Shown one piece after another: positions 12,343-36,569 of a DNA stretch of 64,000 bases. The stretch covers positions 10,931,573-10,995,572 of the forward strand of contig NC_080715.1 of NCBI RefSeq assembly GCF_019097595.1, given 5' to 3'. The position numbers and the translations under genes are program-made. This DNA comes from Hemibagrus wyckioides (taxonomy: Eukaryota > Chordata > Actinopteri > Siluriformes > Bagridae). Under the pieces are notes generated by a model. That model did no database searches. It saw only the letters and a program-made list of their open reading frames with translations, and was not told the origin of the DNA. The first letter of the stretch is position 1. Every line of letters starts with the position of its first letter.

Positions 12343-15122
12343 TATGCAAGTTTTTTTTAGGGAACCAGAGATGTGAGGGAACCAGAGACCCTGAGGAAAC
12401 CCACATGGACATGTAAAGAACGTGCAAAACCCAGGTTCAAACACGCTGTGAAGTGACAAGATACCCACTGTTCCTTAACATAAGTTCAACTCATCGTTTA
12501 CTGAAATGTATTCAGACTGCTGTGACATGGTTCTGCCATACTTTGTTAAATGATTTGAATTCAAAAGAATTTGCTGCCATGCTGAACACATCTGACTACG
12601 GTAATTAGGTAACTAATTTTTTCATTTCTGAATTGTCAGTTGTTATCATTTTCCCAGAAATGATTATCTGCAGCACAGTTCTTCTCAAACTGCTGATTTT
12701 TTCCCCTCCTCTTCTTGATTTAGTGCATTGTAGACCCGTTCATTTTCCCACTGTGTAATCTAAAATCTACAGCAAGCTACTTGCTTGGTGAGTGGTTCTA
12801 CAATTTGTCTAAATGAAGCATGAAATTACACTGATATATAGCTATAATACCGGATGATACATTTACACTGCTGTCACATATCTTTTTTTTTTTTTGCATT
12901 GTGTTACAGAGCCGCTGCCAAGTCTCCTTTTCATGGTCTAGAATTTTTTAAAGAGGCATTTTTCTAAGTCTGGTTGTGTCAGTGTGCATTTTTTTGCAGG
13001 TGCAGCAAACAAGGAAAAATACTTCCGAAACATTGCAGGCCCCCTGTCTCCTTGAGCTAGTGTGCTGTTGGGGTTTTATTCTGCTGGTTCATCTCTTTAT
13101 AAAGAACCCAAGAAACAGCTGAATGGTTGATATATGTGCTGCTGATTTAGCCACTGCGCAACCCGCTTGTAATAAATCACACAACAACTGAGTTCAGCTT
13201 AACTCAGAAACAGGTTCGGAGGCAGCTGGAACGTGAACGTTACAATGCTTCTCTCTAGTGGCTGTGTGTAGTGTTGCATATTGGTCAGTGATATATTTAG
13301 CACTTATTACTTGAAATGTCTTCATTTTTGCAAGAGTTGGTATGTGCCATAATCTGTGTATGAACCTTGGGTGATCTGGAATCTTTATTTAGTTATACTT
13401 TAATACTTTTACGAATATTACACTTTTCTGTCTCTACACTTTTCATTTTTAACCAAGAATTCAAGAGATCATTAAATTCCCAAGATGTTGTATAATTATA
13501 TTATATAATATTCAGAGAGATGACCAACCATTCAGGGCTGCTTTTGCACTGGTAATCAGATACATACATGTATTTAGAAGCACATGCCTCTGCTTCATTC
13601 ATGCAGAACTATAAATTCTTCTTGTACTATGCCTGTTTGTTCATTTTTATTTTCAGCATTTTAATTGTCTTTATCACATTCTTTTACAGTTACTCTTTTT
13701 AATAGTAATGAATCATATCTGTTTACTGTTAAAACTCTTTGTTACGTCTTTGCTTTCTGGACAGAGCAAACACATTCAAAGTGCACTGTAATATTAACTC
13801 ATAATAAGGCAAAACGTGGTAATTGGAAGCTTTTCATATGAAATACCTGCAGTTAATATACTATAATAAGCTTAATATTATAAGGTTATATTATTGCTAA
13901 TGCACACTGCAATTCTTACCATTGCAGAGTATTTATATAGTATATTAACAGTTTGCAGTGTTTATATATGTCGAACTGGACACAAATAAACTCTGAAAGT
14001 GTTAAATCAACACTCTGGGTCTTAATTCAACAGTAGGAATTGTACTGTGTGACTGATCACCTTTGTTCTATAATGAAACATATCCAGAGTGATCTCTTCC
14101 AGGATAACTCCACCACCAACCATAGGGCATGAGGGTATACTGAATGTTTTAGGAGAAAAATTATTTCAATCATATTCATTGACCTTCAGAGTCACTAAAT
14201 CTCAACCCGACAGGACAGCCAGTTGAATTGGGAGATTTTGGAGTGGTTTTAGACAGCGCTCTCCAACATAAAACACCATCTGAGGGAATATCCTTTCGAA
14301 AAAATGATGTTTATTGCACTAGTACAATTCCTTTTGTTGAATCTATCAATGTATTTTAAAGTTGTTCTGGCAGTTTAATGTACTTTACATTAACTTGTCA
14401 CCCAGCTGTATGTATTTATTGCCGAGGCTTGGGGTCTTGTAGTCAGCATTACTGTGTATTCAACAGCCCTATGTACATTTTAAATGCAGTAATTGCTGCC
14501 TATTCCTATTCAGGATTCTTGGCTAAACTAACATTACATTTACTGCACTGTATTTTTCTATATTTCAAACGTGATGATATTAAAATAATTAATTTAGCAC
14601 AGTATGTAAAGATTTATATTAAATTTAACAGACAATTAAGAAAATAGGGTGGGTTGGTCAGTTGGTTGGATGGATGGCAGGGGTTTGTTAATATTACTTA
14701 TTTTTATTGTTATTCATGCTGTTTTAACGTTTTGCCGTTGTTATTGCTCATATTATCATTATTATTACTGGTGTGGTCCAAAAGCATTTGGTACAATACA
14801 AAATTACAAGCTTTTATAAGCAAAAATAATCAAAGCTTATTTGAATGACAGTGAAACTGTAATCACCATTGAGCTTGAAACTGTACAAGTCGTAGTTGCA
14901 AGGTTGAACCAGCAGATGGAATCCTAAAATGCCATGGATCCCACAATCCCTCCCTCCCTCAGCGAATAGATTCCAGCAGCATGCATTTACACACCAAACC
15001 ATGTTTACTCAGCTTTCACATACACTCCATTACATCCAAATGGAGGAATCAGGAATGGACTGCTATCTGCTGTTATAGCACTCCTCTCACAACTATGTCT
15101 CCCTTTTCCCTTTTCTTCTGCC
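12343..15122. other. Non-coding region upstream of fam171b-like gene
   Basis: No supported exon is seen. Around 12350-12470 there is a short piece resembling SINE-like sequence (GAACCAGAGACCCTGAGG). The stretch 13960-14040 contains GTGTTAAATCAACACTCTGGG, a small palindromic motif typical of fish MITEs. The last few hundred bases should hold the promoter and 5' UTR of the gene starting at 15123, but no clear TATA box or CpG island is visible. Confidence 0.4.
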
Positions 15123-28497
<13,375 letters not shown>

Positions 28498-28535
28498 AAG
28501 CACAATTATTAAACCAAAAACAAATATTATTATTG

Positions 28536-28569
<34 letters not shown>

Positions 28570-29500
28570 TCTCATCAAACCTATTATAAAATAATCATCT
28601 ACTGTATTCACTACTACAAACTATAATTTTCAAACTTTGGCTCATTGTCCATTAAACATATTACCACTGCAATTTTTTTTTAATTTCTGCCACTGTAATG
28701 GGTTTGTTCATTTGTTCCTTCGTTTATTTTATTTATTTATTTGTGTGTTTGTTTGTTTATTAATTTATTTTACACAGACTCCTACTCCACATAATTTCAC
28801 CCTGAAATTGTACCATGCATCATTGTAAAATTCACCATAGCTGAATGAAGCTTATTACATTTCTGAGCTTTTCTTTCTTTCTTTTTAATCCAAAGCCTGT
28901 ATTAATTATACAGGTTCCCGTTCGCTCTGAAAGCAGTCTGAAAGCTAAAAGTATTTACTTCTATTATATGAAATTACAAGTGCACTGTTTTATAGTTACA
29001 TTTAGTTCATTTCTTATGATCGGTCATGACAGAGGCCAAGACCTTTTCACACTTTGAGGCATTTTGTAAGCATTTGGTGTGGAAATCAATCTTAAGGATT
29101 AGCTGCTACTTCAGAAAGAGGTCTCCTAACACAACGACTACATAGAAAGGCCTACTGCATGCTTAACACATATGGTGATATTTTGTGTTATACTGCTTTC
29201 CTATCAACTTCCATGTGTTGTCCATATGCAAATAAACTATTATGACTGTTTCTATCTGCTGAATCTGTGTAAATGTTCAATTCTGTTTTTTTTTTTCTTT
29301 TTTCCCCATTTCCCCATTTAGTGTAGACTTGCAACTACACTAATTGCTGAATCTATTTGCCCTGATTAGACCATTAGCTTTAACATTCACAGTTTGGTCT
29401 GGGAGTAACCTGCTGTCATGCTTTTATGGAAGAAATTCCTGTTGTTGGGTTTTTATGTATGAACCAGGGACTTGTTTAATTGTAAAATAAATTTATCTTA
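28498..29500 (+). terminator. 3' UTR with polyadenylation signals (fam171b-like)
   Basis: After the TAA at 28495-28497 no coding sequence follows. Candidate AATAAA signals are at 29231-29236 and 29486-29491. Which one is used cannot be told from sequence. Confidence 0.5.
28537..28568. repeat. (ATC)n microsatellite in 3' UTR
   Basis: A perfect trinucleotide run of about 10 units lies 40 bp after the stop codon of the fam171b-like gene. Confidence 0.95.
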
Positions 29501-29939
29501 GCACAGATTTACTCCATAACCATAAACCAACATTTTTTGAATGTTAGGTTACTGTTCAAAAGTGCACAACTGTTTATTAATTGGATTCCTAAAATTTTGT
29601 TAATTCCTGAGCTTTCCACTAACAGAACATATTGGGTCCAGGTTGCTGTTATTTGTATGTGTACTTGTTTGGATTAAACCCATTCAGTTTAACTGACCAA
29701 TCAAGTTAGGTAATAAGACCTCAGTAGTACATGGAACTTGAATTAATAATGGCTGATTCCCACAAAAAATCAATCAATCAATCACAAACCTCCTGGCTCT
29801 GCTTCACAAACCACTGGTGGTTGTTGTTCTTTCGGCTGATCCCCTTTGACTCCTGGGTCACCACCACATCAGATCTTCAGTCGGCATATTTGATTTGACA
29901 CGCCCATTTTATCCAGGCTTAGTTAATCAGTTAGTCAGT
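29501..29939. other. Short intergenic stretch, nothing recognised
   Basis: It holds a TCAA run near 29769-29783 and otherwise unassigned AT-rich sequence between the fam171b-like gene and the CARD cluster. Confidence 0.4.
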
Positions 29940-30630
29940 GAGTTAGTTAATTATATTCATTAGAATATTATATAAGTACTTATAGTACTGAGCATTTGCA
30001 ATGATTATGTAACACGATTTTTGTTCGTGGGTAGTGAATGACATTTTCCAATTACTCTTGATGGAAAATGATTAAACAAAAAAAGCCATTAAGCCCCTTG
30101 AAGTTTGGGTTTGGGCTTTTAAGAGAACAAAAACCTCAAAAATAGCCAATTTCACTAAAAAAAAAAAAAAAAAACTGCCCAAACTTTCATGGCTAAGGTG
30201 GGTTTTTTCTCTTTATTCGGGTTAGAAAGAATGGGGAAATAACATTTATTTCCCAGGAACAAGAAAAAAGTAAAAATTTGTCACATAGTGTTACAGCTCA
30301 TCAACAAACATTAGGTTAAAGCTCTAAGATTATTGAACTTCATCCATCAGCACCATATTTATTAAATGTTATTTCCCTCATGCCTTTTCATATTTTACAG
30401 ATAGGACCCTGAACAATTATCCGAAAACTACAGGTAACTCCTGATCCACTGAAAACATTTAAAGCATTAATGAACAATAAAGACCAAGACACAGAATAAA
30501 AAGTGTTTGGTATACCTTGCAATTTCTGTCTTAAGTAATTTTACCATGAATTTCTCTTTCCTTTTCTTCCACTCTTCACTCCTCTCTGCCTTTTATGTAT
30601 TCCACGAGATGTTGAGTTTAGAACTGGCTC
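29940..30630 (+). pseudogene. Relic of a fifth CARD-gene unit
   Basis: This block is clearly homologous to the intron-exon-intron stretch before the second CARD of the downstream genes (33430-33760, 36640-37020, 39890-40290). It keeps the small 33-nt exon at 30401-30433 with its TTTTACAG acceptor and GTAACT donor; this exon would encode DRTLNNYPKTT. It also keeps intron landmarks such as GACACAGAATAAAAAG and GATGTTGAGTTT. No CARD exon remains on either side: the left side is unrelated and the right side runs into a SINE. It is best read as the truncated edge of the array. Confidence 0.7.
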
Positions 30631-30714
30631 TGCTGAGTGCGCTTGGACGAAATATATAGACTATTTGTAATTATTATTATTATTTAAACTTATCAATTTG
30701 AAAGATCAACTCAG

Positions 30715-30915
30715 TTTTACTAAAGGCTCTGGGTTGATAATCAGAAGGTCAGGGTTCAAGCCCCAGCACTGCCAAGCTGCTACTGTTGGGCAATTGAGCA
30801 AGGCCCTTAGCCCTCATAGCTGCCCCTGCGCTCTGACCCCAACTTCCTCAGCTGGAATATGCGAATAAAATAATTCCAGTGTGCTGTAATGTATGTGTGG
30901 TGATAATAAAACCTT
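30715..30915 (+). repeat. tRNA-derived SINE-like element
   Basis: The start contains a pol III B-box-like GGTTCAAGCCCC (30751-30764) after CAGAAGGTCAG. It is followed by CAGCACTGCCAAGCTGC, TGAGCAAGGCCCTTAGCCC and a tail ending GATAATAAAACCTTCTTCTTG. This is a typical fish tRNA-derived SINE structure. It sits just upstream of CARD unit 1. Confidence 0.7.
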
Positions 30916-31319
30916 CTTCTTGTACTATTACTTCTTCAAAAACTTTTAGCATTACATTTTTCTCACTTTCAGCCATTTCGTTAAACAGCGTCCTCTGGTG
31001 GTATGTTTTTATTTTAACTTTACCAAATATGGAAAGAGAAAGGAAACGCCCCGTGCACACACTACACCCGGAAAAGGCATAATAAACAGCAAAAAGGGTA
31101 AGTATATACAGACTTTAATAATAATACTAGTAATATTAATAACTTTCTTTAGTCATCATTATGTCTTATGCACTAAGGAAAGAATAACAAAAAAGTTATT
31201 CTGTTTTTAACCCCTAAAGTGATAATCTCGCTGATTCTGGGTTGTGTACAGTGGAAGGTCGATTTTTTTCCCTTTGCACGTTTATTCTTGGACTTCTGTA
31301 TTTGTCCACTTCAGGAAGA

Positions 31320-34055
31320 ATGGACATAATCACAAGTAATAAGGTGAAGCTCATTAAATGGCTGCGCGTGGACGAATACATTTTGCAGCACGTCCAGTCT
31401 AAGAAGCTGATAAACATTGACGAATACATGAAACTGAAAGGTACCACAGACCCCGGGATACAAATAATGGACCTCTTGGACCTAATGTTGCTAAAGGGAG
31501 ACCGTATATGCGTCGACTTCTTAAACCTGCTGAAAGAAGACGATGTAAATGAAAGCAACCCGGAGCTCCGAGAGTGGATAAAATCAGTAAATACCTCAGG
31601 TAACCGAGATTTACACAGACTTGTTACACTGTACTCAGTGCTGTAAACTTAAAGTGATCTCCTGGTCAGCAAACACTCAAACGCAGACAATCCAATTCTC
31701 CAGGAAGTCACGCGGTCATCTCTCATATTGTCCTGCAGTACACACTGTATTGCCAAACGTTTTGGGACACCCCTCCAAATCGTTGAATTCAGGAGTTGGT
31801 CTTGGCCCCTTAGTTCCAGTGAAAGGAACTCTTAATGATTCAGCATACCAGGACAATTTGGACAAATTTCATGCTCCCAACTTTGTGGGAACAGTTTGGG
31901 GATGACCCCTTCCTGTTCCAACATGACCACACACCAGCGCACAAAGCAAGGTCCATAAAGACATGGATGAGCGAGTTTGGTGTGGAGGAACTTGACTGAC
32001 CTGCACAGAGTCCTGACCTCAACCTGATAGAACACCTTTGGGATGAATTAGAGCAGAGACTGTGAGTCAGGCCAAAACTGGAACGAATTTAATATGGAAT
32101 TGGCCGGCCTTTGCAGCTATAACAGCTTCTTCTGGGAAGAAGGCTTTACACAAGGTTTAGGAGTGTGTCTATGGGAATTTTTGAGCATTCCACTAGAAGC
32201 ACATTTGTGATGTTGGATGAGAAGGCCTCCACTCTAATTCATTCCAAATGTGTTCTACCAGGTTGAGGTCAGGACTCTGTGCAGGCCGGTCAAGTTCCTC
32301 CACACCAAACTCACTCATCCATGTCTTTATGGAGCTTGATTTGTGCACTGGTGTTATTCATGTTGGAACAGGAAGGGGTCATCCCCAAACTGTTCCCACA
32401 AAGTTGGGAGCATGAAATTGTCTAAAATGTCTTGGTATGCTGAAGCTTTAAGAGTTCCTTTCACTGGAACTAAGGGGCCAAGCCCAACCCCTGAAAAACA
32501 ATCCCTGAATTCAATGATTTGGACGGATGTCCCAAAACTTTTGGCAATACTGTGTATTACAGTTGGATGAAATGTTCTCTTCAGAACAAAACCAAAATAC
32601 CAGTTAAAAAAGATTCACACTATTCATGTGAACTTGATACTGAGGTCCGGTTTGCTAGTGCAAATAAACATGGCATGGATAATATCACTTTTTCTTTTCT
32701 AATACAGAAACTGCCACCTTACGATTTAGAAATAAAAATTAATACCCATCTGCAATTACGAAGCTTTAAGTATTTTTGGTCATAGTTTATGTAATATTGT
32801 ATATAAATATATACAGATAACTCCTGATCCATTGAAATCATGTGAAGCATTAATGAAAAATAAAGACCAAGACACAGTAAAAGAGTTACCATGAATTTTA
32901 CCATACCTTCCCTTTCTACCACTCAAAAATAAAATATAAACTGTAAATATATTTTTAAAAATAATCATAAATAGAATAAAGTCTCCTCATACGCAAACAA
33001 TTACAGTTTCGAATCTTTTCTCAAATCCATTTCCATTTGTTACAAGTTACAGCACTCTCTGATATCTGATAAACAATTTTTGTGCTACTATGGCATCATA
33101 CTGAAAGAAATAAAATACAAATTATGTACTCTATTTTGTATGCTGACTAAAAAAAGAAAAAGAAAACATTCGTACATGTGATCATACATGTTTGAACCAT
33201 AACATCCACCAATTGGTTTAACTATAAATATAACATTCAAGATATTTCTCATCATTTTTAGGTACTACAGGGACTTGTTCAGTCACTCTTGCTATTTTTT
33301 CCTAACAATGAATTTGACTAAGCAGCCAGTAATTAGCTTATATGAATAAAATCATTCAAACAGGTTGCATCTATATATCCAATCACTCAAGATATTCAAT
33401 ATTCATATTGTATTCATTAAGTACAAGCTCTAAGATTTTTGATCTTCATTCATCAGCACCATATTTACATTAATTAAAATTTTACTTTCCTCATGCCTTT
33501 TTATATTTTACAGATAGGACCCTGAACAGTTATCCAAAAACTAAAGGTAAGTCCTGATCCACTGAAATCATTTAAAGCATTTAAGAACAATAAAGACCAA
33601 GACACAGAATAAAAAGTGCTTGGTATACCTTGCACTTTCTGTCTTAAGTAATTTTACCATGAATTTCTCCTTCCCTTCCTTCCACACTTCACTCCACTCT
33701 GTCTTTTATATATTCCACGTGATGTTGAGTTTTTGAAGAGATGTTTCCATACCATAAACTTTTGGACTAACTTCCTCTTTCCACTTCTGTCTCCTCTTTA
33801 TATATTCTAGACAATCAGGAATTTCTGAGGAAGAACCGGGGTGAACTAATTGATAAAGTAAAAAACGTTGACAGAATCATTGATGAACTCCATCTTACTA
33901 GTGAAATGTCGGCAAACGTGCGAGCTGAGAAGACAGACCAAGCCAAGATGAGGAGACTTCTGGATTACACAAACAGCAGGACAGCTGCTAGGCATCTAGT
34001 TGATGCCTTGAATAAACATACAGCTGATGTCATGGAGGACTTGACAACAGCCTAA
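31320..34055 (+). CDS. Two-CARD small protein, unit 1
   Basis: Exons 31320-31599, 33514-33546 and 33811-34055 join in phase 1 to 558 nt, or 185 aa. The start ATG follows an acceptor by 5 nt (TTCAG|GAAGAATGG) and has a good Kozak context. Exon 1 is a complete CARD-like six-helix domain (KVKLIKWLRVDEYILQHVQS..., IMDLLDLMLLKG, CVDFLNLLKEDD). The last exon is a second CARD of ASC/NLRP1 type (FLRKNRGELIDKVKNVDRII, VRAEKTDQAKMRRLLDY, ALNKHTADVMEDL). CARDs assemble into filaments that recruit caspases, so a role as adaptor or decoy in inflammasome or cell-death signalling is inferred. Exon 1 is clearly diverged from units 2-4, whereas the last exon is almost identical to unit 3. Intron 1 carries two Tc1-derived inserts. 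AATAAA at 34386-34391 may end the transcript. Confidence 0.75.
31738..32565. mobile_element. Two inverted Tc1-derived short elements (palindrome)
   Basis: A Tc1-derived non-autonomous element starts at about 31742 with ACTGTATTGCCAAACGTTTT and GGGACACCCCTCC, in + orientation. At about 32065-32110 the sequence turns round, and a second copy runs in minus orientation to AAAACTTTTGGCAATACTGTG at about 32563. Both carry relics of the same transposase C-terminus (KARSIKTWM, FGVEEL; stops present). The two arms of about 350-450 bp could fold as a large hairpin. It lies in intron 1 of CARD unit 1 and shares its family with 47154-47672. Confidence 0.75.
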
Positions 34056-34687
34056 TGGCTCAGTGTGGCATTTTATATTTGCATTTATGGCATTTGGCAG
34101 ATTCCCTTATCCAGAGCGACGTACCAAAGTGCTTCGAAGTCTCTATCGATGAATACATCAACATTTTATACTTCCTAATTGATGGTGCGGCACATAAATA
34201 ACAGAGCACATACATCACCTTTTCTTAAAATAGTGTCAAGAGATGTGCCATTTATATTGTGTAGAGAATCAGTAATAAAAATTGTTTTAGTTTACCTATG
34301 ACCATCATACTATGTTTTTACAGTTTTATATTTTTCTAACTGGTGCCAGCATGTGAAATGGTCAGTCAAATTTTTATGAAGATTCAATAAATACATGAAT
34401 AAATAAGCAACTTGGAGTGGAAGTGCATATTTGTTTCCAATAAAATAAAATATTCTGTGTACATTATTTTTAAAGCTACATAGTACATTCCTCTCCTAGG
34501 AGTGGCATAATATAAACACATCCGTGTCTCCTGGCTGACTGTTCACCATGAAACTGCCATACAGTCATGCATACTGTTAATCTAGTCTATTAAAACATAC
34601 TAATAGTTTAAAATGATTAATGAGACTGATGGACGGTGACCTGCTTTCGATCCTGTATGGTTAGTATCCCTGAGCTCCATCAGGTGG

Positions 34688-34690
<3 letters not shown>

Positions 34691-34738
<48 letters not shown>

Positions 34739-34752
34739 TGTGTGTGTGTGTT
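34691..34752. repeat. (TG)n microsatellite
   Basis: Long TG run with one A interruption. The equivalent runs at 37987-38030 and 41251-41262 are progressively shorter. Confidence 0.95.
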
Positions 34753-34999
34753 AATACAGCTCTGCTACAAAGTGCTATTTACCTGAAAATCCTGGATATC
34801 CATATAATACTGGAGAACATTTTATTTTCCACTATGTTTGAGGACTTTTGAAAATTTCCTGCATTTTAGAAGAACCACACAATTTATGTTTGCACACTTC
34901 TTCAGTTTTAACTTTTGCTCTGTGAATTGTCCTTTTCCACGCTTTCCAGCTGCACGTCTAGCGTCACCTAGTGGCCAATTAGAAGTAATTCAGATTATT

Positions 35000-35067
35000 A
35001 CGAAAAAAAAAATCGAAAGTGAAGGTAAGGACTGTGGATTTGGTAAACACTCAGAAGAGCTGAGAAG
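35000..35067 (+). other. Probable 5' non-coding exon of CARD unit 2
   Basis: The sequence ending GAGCTGAGAAG|GTAAGT gives a strong donor at 35068, paired with the acceptor at 35300-35301 directly before the start codon. The same exon ends are seen at 38345 (unit 3) and, with GTAGAG, at about 42171 (unit 4). The exon start is not defined. The 77-codon frame that crosses it ends by reading the donor's TAA and is probably not translated. Confidence 0.45.
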
Positions 35068-35620
35068 GTAAGTTAATACAAAGTTTCTGTAATAAATAAC
35101 TTAAATCTAAAGGCCTACTGAATGTACTGAGAGAGTTTCACAAAACTAGTCAGTAATGCATATCGAAAAACAAAGGCTTCAGGTCATTTTTTTAATAATA
35201 GGCACCGGATGCAATATCAGACAACATTTAGTTATACAGAAGGTTTTCTTTGTGTTTGTAGTTTTCCACTGAAATCTGCAGCTCTGTATGTGTAATTACA
35301 GGAAGAATGGACATAATAACCGATAACAAAGTGAAACTTATTGACTGGTTATGCGGAGAGGACATGATTTTGCAGCATGTTCAATCCCGGAAGCTGGTAA
35401 CTGGGAATGAATACACGAAGGTCAAAAGTATCCAAGATCCCATTCTGAAAATTACGGAACTCTTGGACATCATTCTGAAAAAGAAAGATCCGACTTGCAT
35501 CGCTTTTCTCCAGCTGCTGAAGGAAGAAGGGGTGAATGAATCAAGACCGGAGCTCAAGCAGTGGATAAGTACAGTAAATACCTCAGGTATACTAGACTAA
35601 TGTTACTTATTTAATTATTT

Positions 35621-35853
35621 ACTTACTCACTGACTCACTCACTGGCTCACTCACTGATTCACTCACTGACTCACTCACTGATTCACTCACTGACTCACTC
35701 ACTGAATCACTGACTCACTCATTGATTCACTCACTGACTCACTCACTGACTCACTCACTGACTCACTCACTGATTCACTCACTGACTCACTCACTGACTC
35801 ACTCACTGACTCACTCACTGACTCACTCACTGACTCACTCACTGACTCACTCA

Positions 35854-35909
<56 letters not shown>
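35621..35909. repeat. ACTCACTCACTG minisatellite with (TC)n(CA)n tail
   Basis: About 230 bp of a 12-bp unit (ACTCACTGACTC and variants) is followed by (TC)n to 35886 and (CA)n to 35909. It begins about 35 bp after the first CARD exon of unit 2 and overlaps the place where unit 4 has its second exon. Frames within it (His-Ser-Leu-Thr repeats) are artefacts. Confidence 0.95.
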
Positions 35910-36456
35910 ACCCTCAACCTGATACTTCAAAAATTACAGCTAATTCCCGATCCACTAGCAGTGATTTTTACCCTGAATTTCTTCTTCCCTTCCTTCCATT
36001 CAAAAATAAAATAGAAATTGTAAATCTATTTTTAAAAATAATCATAAATAGAATAAAGTTTCCTCATTTGCAAGCATTTACAGTTTTGAATCATTTCCAT
36101 TTGTTACAAGCTACAGCTCTCTCATCTATTTATCCGATCACTCAAGATATTCAATAACTGACAGTTTGTCCAGCTCTATTACAATTCAGAGTAATATGCT
36201 TTTTTCCCCCTCTATGCAAAATATGACTGGTAGCTGGATGAATGGAATAGCTAAATACTATTTCACATAATGTCTTCTGTCCTCTTCCTCACAGAAAAAA
36301 AAGAAGCTTTACAGTGCTCTACCCAAAGCCCAGGTATGCCTAATGACTATAACATCCATAATGAATATTACATAAAATTCCCATCTAGTCAAAACTATAT
36401 GCATTGTTGAGAATGCTTACTGGATGTTATAACACAAATCTTTTCTTCATCAACAG

Positions 36457-36569
36457 GTACCTCAGTGAATATTACTGCACAAAGTGACGGCATTGCTTTC
36501 ACCCCAATCATTAGTGGCTGTCAGATTTCTAGCATCAGTATGAACACAACTGTCCTTAAAAAGGAATGA
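36457..36569 (+). CDS. Alternative terminal exon of CARD unit 2
   Basis: After TTCATCAACAG the sequence reads in phase 1 as GTSVNITAQSDG...FTPIISGCQISSI...TVLKKE and stops at TGA 36567-36569. The preceding exons end in phase 1, so splicing into it would give a first-CARD protein with a 37-residue tail of Ser/Thr/Ile-rich, probably beta-type sequence. Skipping it would lead to the second CARD. The identical arrangement in unit 3, and the clean acceptor, make it a likely real alternative last exon. I do not recognise its domain. Confidence 0.5.

Noticed and set aside
34838..35071. 77-codon frame repeated at 38116-38349
   Set aside because: Its identity between copies comes from the tandem duplication. 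It ends by reading the splice donor (AGAAG|GTAAG) as a stop. The region is more likely promoter and 5' non-coding exon.
35621..35850. Regular 12-bp repeats that could suggest a CRISPR array
   Set aside because: The units are contiguous variants without unique spacers, in a eukaryotic intron; this is a minisatellite.
35722..35922. Open frame of His-Ser-Leu-Thr repeats, and the Val-Ser-Glu-Ser counterpart at 38977-39183 on the other strand
   Set aside because: Both are translations of the 12-bp minisatellite and TC/CA runs, without any start context or splice support.
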